DNA of 64,000 nt from Novosphingobium album (ex Hu et al. 2023) (lineage in GTDB: Bacteria; Pseudomonadota; Alphaproteobacteria; Sphingomonadales; Sphingomonadaceae): assembly GCF_022832385.1 (NCBI RefSeq), contig NZ_JALHLE010000028.1, positions 1 through 64,000 on the forward strand. Direction: 5' to 3'. Positions 36,295-44,796 of the stretch are shown here, piece by piece. Both the position numbers and the translations under genes were made by a program. Positions within the stretch are counted from its first letter, which is position 1. Each line of letters begins with the position of its first letter. The notes beneath the pieces are model-generated. The model saw only the letters and a program-made list of their open reading frames with translations. It searched no databases and was not told the origin of the DNA.

Positions 36295-36349
36295 GCGCTC
36301 GGGTTAGCATACCGTCTCTCGTTGCCAAGCATCAGCTATGTGAGTCAGA

Positions 36350-36625
36350 TCAGGAGCCTAGCGAGAGGATCTCTCTTGCATGGCCTAGAATACGGCGCAT
36401 CGCTAGAGCGAGGGGTTCAAATGGGTCAGCGTCCAGGACGCGTTGGCATGTCGTCTCAAGGGCTTCGAGAGGCAAGCCCCGAGTGTCCTGGGTTCGCTCG
36501 AAGTCGTCGAATGCTGAAAGCAGAGATTTAAGGTCCGAAAAGTGCACGTCTGGAACGCCCTCGTGCCTTAAGGAAGGCGTAAAAGGAATTGGAGCATCTT
36601 CGAATTCCGGGATCGCCTGAGACAT
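36350..36625 (-). CDS. Small hypothetical protein
   Basis: A 91-residue acidic protein from the internal ATG at 36625; no clear ribosome site. The C-terminal half is helical (TTCQRVLDADPFEPLALAMR). It may be co-transcribed with the GntR/FCD-like gene downstream. No motif or family recognised. Confidence 0.4.
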   Translation of the reverse strand: MSQAIPEFEDAPIPFTPSLRHEGVPDVHFSDLKSLLSAFDDFERTQDTRGLPLEALETTCQRVLDADPFEPLALAMRRILGHAREILSLGS

Positions 36626-36971
36626 GTTGCGGTTGTCCACTTTGGTGCGGGAACGTCGAGGCACGTCGTTGCCCGCGGCGGTCCAATCCAATCCCCCGGC
36701 AGTCGGGGTTCAGTGTTATGTTCGCGATGATATAATGGGAGATCAACGCCAAAAATTAGTGCAGTGATTTGACCTATGGTGGTGGCGCATATGAAAAAAC
36801 CACCACTATTACAAAATTTTCATATGTGGTTTTATGCCATAATGAAGATAGGAAATGGCGCGCGCGGGAACATGAGGACCAAGCATTGCGGCTTCGTTTG
36901 GTTAATATCTTGCGACATGGCGGGAGCGTGAACGGCGTTCGCGGGGATGACGCTGTTGGATTTCGAGCATT
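36626..36971. other. Intergenic region with nested inverted repeats
   Basis: This 346-bp gap has an AT-rich core near 36750-36850. CATATGAAAA (36788-36797) and TTTTCATATG (36817-36826) form an inverted repeat with a 19-bp spacer, and GTGGTGG (36778-36784) pairs with CCACCAC (36800-36806) inside it. It lies upstream of the LuxR-type HTH gene and probably holds its promoter and operator. Confidence 0.5.
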
Positions 36972-37496
36972 ATGCTGACCCCCCAGAAGGCACAGGATTT
37001 GCTGGCGCAATTGACGTCAAAGCAGACGGAAGTGCTTGTTTTGCTCAGTCATCATCAAACGACGAAAGAGATCGCCCGCGAGCTTGGGCTATCGCCAAAT
37101 ACCGTCGATCAGCGGATTATGGCTGTTCGGGACAAATGGGGTACGTCGAACCGAAAAGAGACCGCGCGTCTCTTTGAAGAGGCGACCAGCATATGTGGAG
37201 AAAGCACACATATAACGCTCGGCGTGGACTCCTCGGTCACGGGGGCCGACACAGGAGAGATTATCGTTGATGCTCAAGCGATGTTTGTTTTGCCCAAGCC
37301 TCGGCGTTTTCGACCATATCGGGATTGGCTTGATATTTCGAACCGCGATGGGGCCGGCTTGGATTGGGTGGACGACAGATTCGGGAAGCCGGGGCGGGTG
37401 GTCCTGGTTTTCGTTATCGCCGTACTCATTTCGCTCATGTTGCTGTCGAGCTTAGCCGTTGCCGACGCGCTGCAGCGTCTATTTACGCCGGGTTAG
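36972..37496 (+). CDS. LuxR-type HTH protein with C-terminal membrane helix
   Basis: A 174-residue protein. Residues 12-65 are a LuxR/sigma4-type helix-turn-helix (LTSKQTEVLVLLSHHQTTKEIARELGLSPNTVDQRI...). A linker follows, then one membrane helix near the C-terminus (VVLVFVIAVLISLMLLSSLAV). The DNA-binding domain would therefore be held at the inner membrane. No receiver or autoinducer domain is present. The next gene, 9 bp away, encodes an integral membrane protein, so signalling through that partner is a reasonable guess. Confidence 0.75.
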   Translation: MLTPQKAQDLLAQLTSKQTEVLVLLSHHQTTKEIARELGLSPNTVDQRIMAVRDKWGTSNRKETARLFEEATSICGESTHITLGVDSSVTGADTGEIIVDAQAMFVLPKPRRFRPYRDWLDISNRDGAGLDWVDDRFGKPGRVVLVFVIAVLISLMLLSSLAVADALQRLFTPG

Positions 37497-37505
37497 GGGA
37501 CATCG

Positions 37506-37973
37506 GTGCTTGAAGAATTAAGGCAAATCTATTGGGTCGCGTTCGTCGTCGCCTTGATTTTTATCCTTTGGAAGGGAGGCGTTCCTGAGCGATTGGGTGC
37601 GGCAACTGTTGTGGCGATGGCGGTTCTGCAGTTTTCGCTTTTGGTATTTATGCGGAGTAGCCGCTTCGACGCTGTCGACCTCGGGTCACTGGTGACCGAC
37701 GTCGTGGGTTTCGCCGGGTTTGGCATTCTCGCGCTTAATGCGCGCCGAATTTGGCCGCTTTGGGCGACTGCACTTCAATTGCTTAGCCTCGGTGCGCATT
37801 TTGCGCGTTGGGTATCACTGGATATGGCTCAGCAGATTTATGCCATCACCCGTTCGACGCCAACGGCGATCGTTGTGGTGTTGATGGTGCTTGCGACGGC
37901 CTTTCACATTCAAGCTGTGAAGCGCGGGACGTCTGGAGCTGACTGGCAAGACTGGGATCAGTTTCGACATTAA
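37506..37973 (+). CDS. Integral membrane partner of the HTH protein
   Basis: A 155-residue protein from a GTG, with about five membrane helices spread over residues 8-145 (LYWVAFVVALIFILW-like, VVAMAVLQFSLLVFM, TAIVVVLMVLATAFHI). It is co-transcribed with the membrane-anchored HTH protein. No catalytic motif is visible. I infer that the pair forms a small signalling unit; the family is not recognised. Confidence 0.65.
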   Translation: MLEELRQIYWVAFVVALIFILWKGGVPERLGAATVVAMAVLQFSLLVFMRSSRFDAVDLGSLVTDVVGFAGFGILALNARRIWPLWATALQLLSLGAHFARWVSLDMAQQIYAITRSTPTAIVVVLMVLATAFHIQAVKRGTSGADWQDWDQFRH

Positions 37974-37991
37974 TGGGAGGCCGCCGCAGGG

Positions 37992-38639
37992 TTATACAAA
38001 GCCGCGGTGGGATAGTGCTCCCTGGATCGCTTTTGCAGCTTCAACCGGCACCGTTATCGAGAATGCGTTAACGAACAATGTGGCCGTCCTCATGTCGCGC
38101 TCGCTCAGATCACACTTGCCGTAGTCAGCGATCGGTTCTGAAGCCCCTTTGACGGCGGCGTAGAGCTGTGAAAACAACTTGTCCGCTTGGGCCCGTGCTG
38201 GGTGATCGATTTGGGCATATTGCAAAAGGCGTTGTTGAAACAGCGCGCGAATTGGCCGGTTCAATTTCTCTTCGACGGCGTCGACACATAGGTTGAAGCC
38301 GTCTTGGAAGATTGATGTGATCTGCTGTGGATCGATTGCCGTGGGGATGGAACTGAACTCGATGCGGGTCCGGTAAGCGCAGAATACGAGCGATTCAAAG
38401 GCGGCTACTTCGCTATCTATGTCGCCCGCCAGTATGCTGAGCTGGTGGGCTGTATTGTGCATGAAATCTGCACCGCATGCCGTTATCTGCGTTGCTACCA
38501 CAAGCGGTGGGAGATCGTCTCGCATATCGTTCGCCGCGATGACGTGCTCGATCCGGGCTGCATCAAACGAAACGACGAAATCTGTGAGGGGTTTTGGCCG
38601 GTGGCGTCGGAAGCGGGGCGGCAAGGTGTGTCTCCGCAT
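37992..38639 (-). CDS. Hypothetical protein
   Basis: A 215-residue mostly helical protein with a basic N-terminus (RRHTLPPRFRRHRPKP), which may be dispensable if a later start is used. No membrane segment or known motif. It follows the UPF0149-like gene by 27 bp on the same strand and ends 18 bp from the converging membrane-protein gene. Confidence 0.5.
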   Translation of the reverse strand: MRRHTLPPRFRRHRPKPLTDFVVSFDAARIEHVIAANDMRDDLPPLVVATQITACGADFMHNTAHQLSILAGDIDSEVAAFESLVFCAYRTRIEFSSIPTAIDPQQITSIFQDGFNLCVDAVEEKLNRPIRALFQQRLLQYAQIDHPARAQADKLFSQLYAAVKGASEPIADYGKCDLSERDMRTATLFVNAFSITVPVEAAKAIQGALSHRGFV

Positions 38640-38666
38640 ACGTGAGCGATGTAGAGGTTTGCAGCG

Positions 38667-39233
38667 TCATCTGGAGTTGGCCGCATTTGCAAGTCTCGTG
38701 CGATAGAGCGTTCGCAGAAGACTGGGAATGAATTCCCATTGCCTCAAGACGATATCGTTGAGCCGGTCGTGATCTTCGTGTTTGGCAATCCATTCTCGGG
38801 CGGCTTGTCCCATCGGACCTGCAGCATGCGCGCCAATGAGGCCAAACTGGCCTGCTTCGCGTTTTCCCTGCAACAGATATAGCCATAGGTCGAGATCCGG
38901 GCCCACGGCTTCCAGGAAACCGGTAGCCCATTCTGTCAGGTCGATGTCACCGTTATCGAGCAGCGTTAGCATTGGTGCATAGCTGTTACGTTCGTCAGAA
39001 AGCGCGCGCCTGATTTCATCGAGGCGATGGGCAAGATGTTCGGCGGCCAGCTTTTGTTTTTTGTTCGCAGGCGCACTTGCTTCCGCGGCCCCGATGATCG
39101 CATTGATGGTGGCGTCGTCGTCACTTTCATCGAATGAAAGTATTGAACCTGTGAGAAATCCGTCGACCGCAGAGGAACTGGGGCGGGTCAAAGGGGCGTC
39201 CGCGCGCCAAATTTCGATATCGTCCCATGACAT
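38667..39233 (-). CDS. UPF0149/YecA-like protein
   Basis: From the ATG at 39233 the product has 188 residues. The start of the fold, AVDGFLTGSIL near residue 22, and the later LTEWATGFLEAV are typical of the UPF0149 family. Those proteins often end in a SecA-like zinc-binding motif, which is missing here. Function of the family is poorly known. Confidence 0.6.
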   Translation of the reverse strand: MSWDDIEIWRADAPLTRPSSSAVDGFLTGSILSFDESDDDATINAIIGAAEASAPANKKQKLAAEHLAHRLDEIRRALSDERNSYAPMLTLLDNGDIDLTEWATGFLEAVGPDLDLWLYLLQGKREAGQFGLIGAHAAGPMGQAAREWIAKHEDHDRLNDIVLRQWEFIPSLLRTLYRTRLANAANSR

Positions 39234-39318
39234 ATGCAAAACGTTCCATAGCAGAGGCCCTTGTGCGCCTGCCTCAATTATAGCCTTCTAGAATCGGATT
39301 GTCAGGAGTCGGAGAATC

Positions 39319-39666
39319 ATGACGGAATCGACGGCCACATCATCGCTCCCTGTCGTGCGGATCATCAATGTCGACACCGACGGCGTGTTCTTACACGACG
39401 GTGAACGCACGTGGGTCGAACCTTGGGACGCGGTCAGCGACATCCAAGCAGCGAGGATACCTGTCGAGCAATCAACGATGCTTGTTCTTGCCCTTGGTTT
39501 CAGGGACGAGCGCATGGTGCTGGTTGCGGAAGAGGAACAGGTTTGGGGGAAGCTCGCGGAGGCAATCCAGTTTGAGCTGCCAGACGCAATTCCGATCGAC
39601 ATATGGCAATCCGCCCTATCCAACCTCGGGCAGTTTCCGGTCTATGAACGACCAACGCTTTCGTGA
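39319..39666 (+). CDS. Small hypothetical protein
   Basis: A 115-residue, mainly beta-strand acidic protein with no signal peptide or membrane helix. The pattern VVRIINVDTDGVFLHDG may form a small barrel-like fold. It is isolated between two minus-strand genes and has no recognised family. Confidence 0.45.
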   Translation: MTESTATSSLPVVRIINVDTDGVFLHDGERTWVEPWDAVSDIQAARIPVEQSTMLVLALGFRDERMVLVAEEEQVWGKLAEAIQFELPDAIPIDIWQSALSNLGQFPVYERPTLS

Positions 39667-39669
39667 CCG

Positions 39670-39855
39670 TCAAACGTTGTCGATCAGTTTCTGGATTGTG
39701 CTGATCGGAGTATCGTCGATCAGCGAAATTGTCTCGCCGCATCCGTGACATTCCACCGTTCGTGCAAGCCGAAGGGTCTTGTAGCTCACCGAAATGACGA
39801 TGCCGCAATTGGGGCATTCGGTTTGGGCTCGAATGTCATCGAGTTCGTGTGCCAT
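39670..39855 (-). CDS. Small zinc-ribbon protein
   Basis: From the ATG at 39855 the product has 61 residues. Two knuckles, CPNCG and CHGCG, are separated by about 21 residues, giving a zinc ribbon. The longer frame to 40017 is possible, but its N-terminus is basic and unlike the rest. No ribosome site is obvious for either start. Confidence 0.45.
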   Translation of the reverse strand: MAHELDDIRAQTECPNCGIVISVSYKTLRLARTVECHGCGETISLIDDTPISTIQKLIDNV

Positions 39856-40137
39856 ACGTCGATGTAGCATGTAGAGGCGGTGACGAGAAAGTCGGAAGTG
39901 AGCTGCGGGCCACTCGCCGCTGGTTGCACCGCGAGCGATCTTCGTCCGGATCAGATCCGGGATACGTATCGAATGACGACAATCGCGAGTCTCATTTTGA
40001 GCGACGAAATTCACCATGGAATCAGCCCACGAGTCCCAAAAAGAACGATCTGTGACGTGGGGGTGGTCCGGTGCCTATGGGTGCATTGGGAAGGGTTATT
40101 CGTTGCGAATGCCGGTGATGGTCAAGGACGGAGCAGC

Positions 40138-40974
40138 TCAATTGCGATTGAGCCCCATTTCCCGGCTTTGAAGCTTTCGCTTCCAGAGCTGTTCGATGGC
40201 TACTATATCGTCTTGAGTAGCGGCGGATCCGCTGACCTCGAGGATACTGACCTGATAATCGCTTGGTTCGCTGCTCCTCAAGCCGAGATTCCCACCATGA
40301 CCGTCCTGCGCGTAGTTGAGCCAGCGTCCAAAAAACCCATTGGCTCCAGTCGCCGAGCCGACGTATTGCTCCTTCGTTCTTGATGACGTGAGCAAGTAGA
40401 CGCCTCGAGCGGCACTGAGAGCGGTCACCCAGGTCGCCGGCAAGCCCTGAAGCTCAGAAATCCGCGCGAGAAAATGCGTGTAACCCGGGAAGGCGTCTTC
40501 GCGAAACGCGCGCGTCAACTCGCAAATGGTCTTGTTTTGGCGGTCCGCGCGCTGGACCCACGAACGGGTTCCGGATCCCCAATCGATCCAGAGCCGGCCG
40601 GCGTAGTCGGCGAGGTCCGGAATTGGTTCGGTTTCGTAGCGATCGAGAGCGTGGCTCGTGAGTGTGCTGCCCGGGACGCCGTGCAAGGGATCGATCCAGT
40701 GCTCGCCAGCGTGCCCGATACGCTTTGCCGAATAGAGTCCGGCAAACAGCGTGCCGCCCGTAGGTGGAGCGACGAAGCTTGCCCAAATGGGCGCGGCGAG
40801 GCTGGTGCGATTATGCGTCGATTGTACGCATTGGTAGTCTTCGAAGGCCGGTTTCTGATCCCGCCACAAGAGATAGGGCGTGCGGCCGTTGGGGCCTTTT
40901 GTCTGGTGACGCAGGAGCCGCACGTCGGCCGGGCTAAAGCCTGCCTTGGCCAGGAGATCTGTGAAGAGCAGCAT
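40138..40974 (-). CDS. GIY-YIG domain protein
   Basis: The ATG at 40974 overlaps the recombinase stop by one base and gives 278 residues. The C-terminal third is a GIY-YIG nuclease-like domain: RGVYLLTSS, then YVGSATGANGFFGRW with the conserved Arg, and a Glu in VAIEQLWKRKL. The N-terminal 180 residues are of unknown fold. It is the last gene of a seven-gene operon. It may nick or cut DNA; its partner in the operon is a tyrosine recombinase. Confidence 0.8.
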   Translation of the reverse strand: MLLFTDLLAKAGFSPADVRLLRHQTKGPNGRTPYLLWRDQKPAFEDYQCVQSTHNRTSLAAPIWASFVAPPTGGTLFAGLYSAKRIGHAGEHWIDPLHGVPGSTLTSHALDRYETEPIPDLADYAGRLWIDWGSGTRSWVQRADRQNKTICELTRAFREDAFPGYTHFLARISELQGLPATWVTALSAARGVYLLTSSRTKEQYVGSATGANGFFGRWLNYAQDGHGGNLGLRSSEPSDYQVSILEVSGSAATQDDIVAIEQLWKRKLQSREMGLNRN

Positions 40975-41951
40975 CAAAGGAATTCGTCTCCGGCATGATC
41001 GTCGAACAGGGCGGCGTCGCGCACGTAACCCGCAACGGTATCGAGCGATTTGTGCCGCGCGTGGTCCTTCATCTTGAAAAGGCTCGCGCGTGATGCGGCG
41101 GCTGACGTCAGGAAGCCGGCACGGAGCGAATGTGCCGAATAGAGCGCGGGATCGAGGCCGGCGGCCGCCGCAGCCGCTTTGACCAGGCGCGCGACGCTCT
41201 TGTCGGTCATGGGCGCATCGGTGAGGGTGTCGGACCGGGTGAGGCGGCGGAACACAGGGCCCTCGGTATGGCCGGCTTGGTGCAACCAATGCCGCAGCAG
41301 GGTTACGGGTCGAATCGACCGGCCGTTGGGCACCGCGATCGTCGTGCCTTGCGCACCCTGGTCGCCTTTCGAGCGGGGAATGAAGATCCGGAGGCCGGAG
41401 TTCACGAAGGACATCTCCTCGTATTGCACGGCGACGAGTTCGGAGCGGCGCAGCGCGCTGGCGAAGCCGATCGCCAGGATGGCGCGGTCACGCACCGCGC
41501 GCAGGCCCATGCCCTCGATGGTAGCCAGCATGCCCGTGAGGATGTCGACCTCGGCCGGGGCCTTTTGCTGGACTTTGCTCCCGTAAGTGTTCCGGATGCC
41601 TTTCAGCATCGTCGTGATCGTGCCTGCGGCGTCGCGCGCGGAGGGCGGTGCGAGCGCGGCATCGCGGTGGTAGCGATTGATGGCGGCGAGGCGGCGGCCG
41701 ACGGTGGACGTCTTCATTCCCTCGCGGGCTTGCCGCTCGAGGTAGAGCGCGACGACATCGGGGTGTGCGGGGAGCGCCTCGAAATTTCGTTCCTCGCAAT
41801 ATTCGCAGAAGCTGACCCAGTCGGACGCATAGGCGCGGAGCGTGGCGCCGGCGTGCGCGGCTTTCATCGTCTCCTGCGCGGTCTTGATTTCCGCGTGGAG
41901 GCGCTCTGACAACGTCGCCATCGGGGGCAGGGGCGTCAGCTCGTCGCTCAC
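40974..41951 (-). CDS. Tyrosine recombinase
   Basis: The start is a GTG at 41951, overlapping the upstream stop, giving 325 residues. An N-terminal SAM-like core-binding domain (residues 20-110) is followed by a catalytic domain with R168 (ALRRSEL), H274 and R277 (HSLRAG), H300 (HKSLDT) and Y309. All catalytic residues are present. A lox-like palindrome heads the operon about 2.8 kb away. Plasmid recombinases of this type can resolve multimers or integrate elements. Confidence 0.9.
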   Translation of the reverse strand: MSDELTPLPPMATLSERLHAEIKTAQETMKAAHAGATLRAYASDWVSFCEYCEERNFEALPAHPDVVALYLERQAREGMKTSTVGRRLAAINRYHRDAALAPPSARDAAGTITTMLKGIRNTYGSKVQQKAPAEVDILTGMLATIEGMGLRAVRDRAILAIGFASALRRSELVAVQYEEMSFVNSGLRIFIPRSKGDQGAQGTTIAVPNGRSIRPVTLLRHWLHQAGHTEGPVFRRLTRSDTLTDAPMTDKSVARLVKAAAAAAGLDPALYSAHSLRAGFLTSAAASRASLFKMKDHARHKSLDTVAGYVRDAALFDDHAGDEFL

Positions 41952-42475
41952 GGCAGGCTCGCGCCCCACAGGCCGTAGAGGCGATGGATGGTGCGCTCGC
42001 GCAGCGACAGATCCCAGGACGTCGGGCGGCGCGGTTTGATCCACGCCAGACGCCCAAGCCGTGGTATCTCGACACCGACGCGCAGATGCGCACGGTCGCG
42101 CAGACGCGCGGGAGAAGCCAATTGCCAGTCGTCATCGCTCATGTGCCACTCGATCGAAGTGTGGGCGCCCAGGATAGTCAAGGGCGGATCATTGTCTTCG
42201 GCATCGAACGTGAAACCGAGGAACTGGCGGCCGAGCGGCGTGCTCAGGAACCAGGCTGGACCGATGGTGCGAAAGGTCAGGGTGAGATCGGAGCGGTTGG
42301 TCACCGTGAAGCGATGCCAGGAGCCGCTGAGATCGGTTCCGCTGACATAATCGACCGCGACCCGCAGGCGCCGGCGGTGGAGCGAAGCGAGAAACGTGTA
42401 GAGGCCGGCCAGACCGCCGATCGGGCCAATCCGGGCGCCTGCTTGCCGCGCGATCTCTGAAAAATCCCCCGTCAC
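41948..42475 (-). CDS. Unknown protein of the recombinase operon
   Basis: A 175-residue protein from a GTG following GAGG, 10 bp after the upstream gene. Apart from one short hydrophobic stretch near residue 20 it is beta-rich, with aromatic and basic strands (FTVTNRSDLTLTFRTIG). It may adopt an Ig-like or barrel fold. A start further upstream would overlap the previous gene. No family recognised. Confidence 0.6.
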   Translation of the reverse strand: MTGDFSEIARQAGARIGPIGGLAGLYTFLASLHRRRLRVAVDYVSGTDLSGSWHRFTVTNRSDLTLTFRTIGPAWFLSTPLGRQFLGFTFDAEDNDPPLTILGAHTSIEWHMSDDDWQLASPARLRDRAHLRVGVEIPRLGRLAWIKPRRPTSWDLSLRERTIHRLYGLWGASLP

Positions 42476-42485
42476 GATCGTTGCC

Positions 42486-43748
42486 TCAGGTCCGGCCGAG
42501 CAGATAGTCGCGATAGGCTTCGGCATCGGCCGGGAGCGGTCCGAACCAGTGGCGGCGCAGGGCGCGGGGAAGCCAACGCAGCCGTGGCAAACCGCCATGC
42601 GCGAGCGCAAACGTCAGAAGCATTGCGACCAGCACAACCCCGACTTTCAACGATGGATTGGCGAACAGGCCGATATGATCGCGGGAGAGGATGCTCCAGA
42701 CAGTGTCCGCGAGCGCGGCGCCGATTACGAGAACCAGGCAGCCCAGAAGCACACGCGACGCGTGATGATCCCAGCGCTCGATGCGGGCCATGAAGGGCCG
42801 GTAGTAGCGCGCGCTCACCGGCTTGCCGGGGCCATGCTCCCAATAATCCCATTCGGGGTCGGCACAGCGGATCTCGGGCCACTCGCTTTCCGGCGGCGGG
42901 ACCTTCTTCCAGAAATCGAACCCAAGGAAGGTGCGCTCGCACGCCAGGCGCTTTGCGGTCGGCCAGTAGAGCTCATCCCAAGAGCGCAGGCCATAGTCCC
43001 GGTCATGGGCCGCCAGCCATTGCGCGGCGGCCGCCGGAAGCGGTGGATCGATCACGTCCGACCCTTGGAAGATGCGCCAAAGCAGACCGACACCGAGCGC
43101 CAAGACGACGGTCGCGGCGCCCGGCGGGGGCGTGGGAAGCGGTAAGGGCGTTGCCGGCTCGATGGCGTGAAAGAGCGCCGGCAGGCCGAGACTGGTCAGC
43201 CCGATCGCCAGGAAGAGCGGTGCGGCGAGCGTGACGATCTGCCGGCGGTTGTGTTGCGCACCGCGGAACCGCTTCACCAGGAGAATGAGTTGGTCGACCT
43301 CGCGGGCGCCGGCAGCGGGATCGTCGGGCCGCAGGTGACGGGCCAGGGCCTCGTAGGGTGTCTCCGGATCGCGTTCGCCTGCGGCTTGCGCCTCGGTCAG
43401 CGCCGCGAACAGCTCCTCGAGGCCATAGCGCGCGACAAATTCGCGATCCTCGAGCTCGACAAGATCGTCGGTGATGCGCTGCACCTGCTGGATCGAGAAG
43501 CTCTCGACCCCGATCGTGATGACGACGACCTCGATGATCTGCGGTGCGCGCTCGATGAAGCGGTCGAGACATTCGGAGAACCGCGGGCCTTCCATGGCGC
43601 GGGCATGGTGCGATCGGATTCGCTGCGTGAAGATGTCGGCGATGAAGGCGCGGACCGTGGCCTCCTCGTCTTCTTCGCTTTCGATCAGCGCCGCGACATG
43701 CGCGGACATGGCATAGCCATGATCGCCGTCGTCTTCATCAAGGGTCAT
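42486..43748 (-). CDS. Unknown membrane protein of the recombinase operon
   Basis: A 420-residue protein. The first 165 residues are soluble, acidic and helical. Four membrane helices follow (about residues 172-195, 208-225, 333-355 and 370-390), with a Trp- and Tyr-rich loop of about 100 residues between the second and third. The C-terminus is basic. I do not recognise it. A membrane protein next to a recombinase and a toxin-antitoxin pair is unusual and may sense or act at the envelope. Confidence 0.6.
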   Translation of the reverse strand: MTLDEDDGDHGYAMSAHVAALIESEEDEEATVRAFIADIFTQRIRSHHARAMEGPRFSECLDRFIERAPQIIEVVVITIGVESFSIQQVQRITDDLVELEDREFVARYGLEELFAALTEAQAAGERDPETPYEALARHLRPDDPAAGAREVDQLILLVKRFRGAQHNRRQIVTLAAPLFLAIGLTSLGLPALFHAIEPATPLPLPTPPPGAATVVLALGVGLLWRIFQGSDVIDPPLPAAAAQWLAAHDRDYGLRSWDELYWPTAKRLACERTFLGFDFWKKVPPPESEWPEIRCADPEWDYWEHGPGKPVSARYYRPFMARIERWDHHASRVLLGCLVLVIGAALADTVWSILSRDHIGLFANPSLKVGVVLVAMLLTFALAHGGLPRLRWLPRALRRHWFGPLPADAEAYRDYLLGRT

Positions 43749-43775
43749 GACGCGCGCTCCTGAGGTCAGCCGGGA

Positions 43776-44018
43776 TCAGTCGTCGAACAGCCGCTCGACC
43801 AGTTCGGTGCCGTAGGCTTCGAGCAGCACCAGGTCGGGGATGTGCTCGGGCTCCAGATTCTGCCACGCGCCGTCGCCGAAACGGAGCTCATGGCGATCGA
43901 AGGCCTTGTCGTACTGGTAGATGCCGTAGGTCGGCTTGGCGAGCTTCCAGCTCCTCGCCAGCGCCGATCCGGGCCGGATCAGCGCCACGAGTTCGATATC
44001 CTGGGCGGGACGGGTCAT
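43776..44018 (-). CDS. Small protein following the PIN toxin
   Basis: An 80-residue product starting at the ATG at 44018, overlapping the toxin stop by 4 bp. It has the segment YGIYQYDKAFDRHELRFG and an acidic C-terminus. No family recognised. The tight coupling indicates a genuine gene; it precedes the membrane gene by 27 bp. Confidence 0.55.
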   Translation of the reverse strand: MTRPAQDIELVALIRPGSALARSWKLAKPTYGIYQYDKAFDRHELRFGDGAWQNLEPEHIPDLVLLEAYGTELVERLFDD

Positions 44019-44410
44019 GTCTGGTTCCTGATGAGTTTGATCTCGGCGCCGGGCGCCTCGAGTTTCAGCCAGTCGCGATCGGCGGTCCAGATCGTCAGAC
44101 CTTCGATCTGGCCCGTGGCGATGCAGGCGCAGTCCCCGAGGCCGATGTTCAATTTCCGCGCCGGCCCGATCAGTTTGCCAACGATGTCTGCTTCGGCATC
44201 GCCAAAAGGCAGGATCTTGAAGGCGAAGTCTCGCACGGTTGCAGCGATGGTTTCGTCGGCGACGCCGTTTTTTGCCAGGACCGCGCGAAACTCGGCGAGG
44301 TTCACCGCCGACATGCATGCGCCGGCGAGGAGCTCGTTCTCGTCCACGTCATGAGGTTCGCCAAGGACGAACGCGGCGAGAACCGAGGTGTCGAGGATCT
44401 TGTCAGCCAC
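44015..44410 (-). CDS. vapC: PIN-domain toxin, VapC-like
   Basis: A 131-residue protein from a GTG overlapping the antitoxin gene by 8 bp. The PIN acidic residues are all visible: D7 (ILDTSVLAAF), E40 (NLAEF), D93 (LGDCACIA) and D111/D113. VapC toxins are RNases that cleave tRNA or rRNA. With the AbrB-like antitoxin it should provide plasmid addiction. Confidence 0.87.
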   Translation of the reverse strand: MADKILDTSVLAAFVLGEPHDVDENELLAGACMSAVNLAEFRAVLAKNGVADETIAATVRDFAFKILPFGDAEADIVGKLIGPARKLNIGLGDCACIATGQIEGLTIWTADRDWLKLEAPGAEIKLIRNQT

Positions 44411-44663
44411 GCCCGGTATCCCTTTGCGCATCCTCGATCCGCATCGCCTTGAGGTCGCCCTGCAGATCCGCGTCCGGCGCCAGGTAAGGCGCCAGCCTGG
44501 CGCGGATGCGTTCCAGGGTCTTGGAGGGGCGCCGCACCGAAAGCGTGCCGTCGTGCAGTTCGAGATTAAGTGTCTCACCGGCACGCAGGTTCATTTCCCG
44601 GCGCAGTTGGGCCGGTATCTGGATGCGCCCGTCGCTGGTGATCTTGACGCTGTGCATGGTCAT
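44403..44663 (-). CDS. vapB: AbrB/MazE-like antitoxin
   Basis: An 86-residue protein from the ATG at 44663, preceded by AGGA. Residues 3-45 form a swapped-hairpin AbrB fold (VKITSDGRIQIPAQLRREMNL, then AGETLNLELHDGTL). The C-terminal half is the toxin-neutralising tail. It heads the seven-gene operon. Inverted repeats upstream fit its autoregulatory operator. Confidence 0.85.
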   Translation of the reverse strand: MTMHSVKITSDGRIQIPAQLRREMNLRAGETLNLELHDGTLSVRRPSKTLERIRARLAPYLAPDADLQGDLKAMRIEDAQRDTGRG

Positions 44664-44711
44664 GGCGAATGTCCTGGCTGGTTGCGGAGTGACAGTGTAC
44701 ATCACGTGGCG

Positions 44712-44747
44712 ATTTTACGCCAGAACAAAACAGGATTGGTGTAAAAT
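44712..44747. promoter_or_regulatory. Inverted repeat at the antitoxin promoter
   Basis: ATTTTACGCC (44712-44721) and GGTGTAAAAT (44738-44747) match as inverted repeats in 9 of 10 positions. They lie 49-85 bp before the antitoxin start and overlap a TAAAAT -10-like sequence on the minus strand. The likely role is binding of the toxin-antitoxin complex for repression. Confidence 0.5.
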
Positions 44748-44756
44748 TGAAGCCCC

Positions 44757-44796
44757 CCACCTATGTCCGATAAGGAATGTTATCGGACATAGGTGG
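44757..44796. repeat. Lox-like 17-6-17 perfect palindrome
   Basis: CCACCTATGTCCGATAA (44757-44773) and its exact complement at 44780-44796 flank the spacer GGAATG. Arms of this size around a 6-bp asymmetric core are the form of tyrosine-recombinase crossover sites such as lox or dif. It has no T-run, which argues against a terminator. It lies upstream of the recombinase operon. Confidence 0.6.

Noticed and set aside
41130..41909. Plus-strand frame over the recombinase
   Set aside because: Shadow of the tyrosine recombinase, whose catalytic residues are all in the minus-strand frame.
44757..44796. Reading the palindrome as a terminator
   Set aside because: There is no T-run on either strand after the stem, so a recombination or binding site is preferred.
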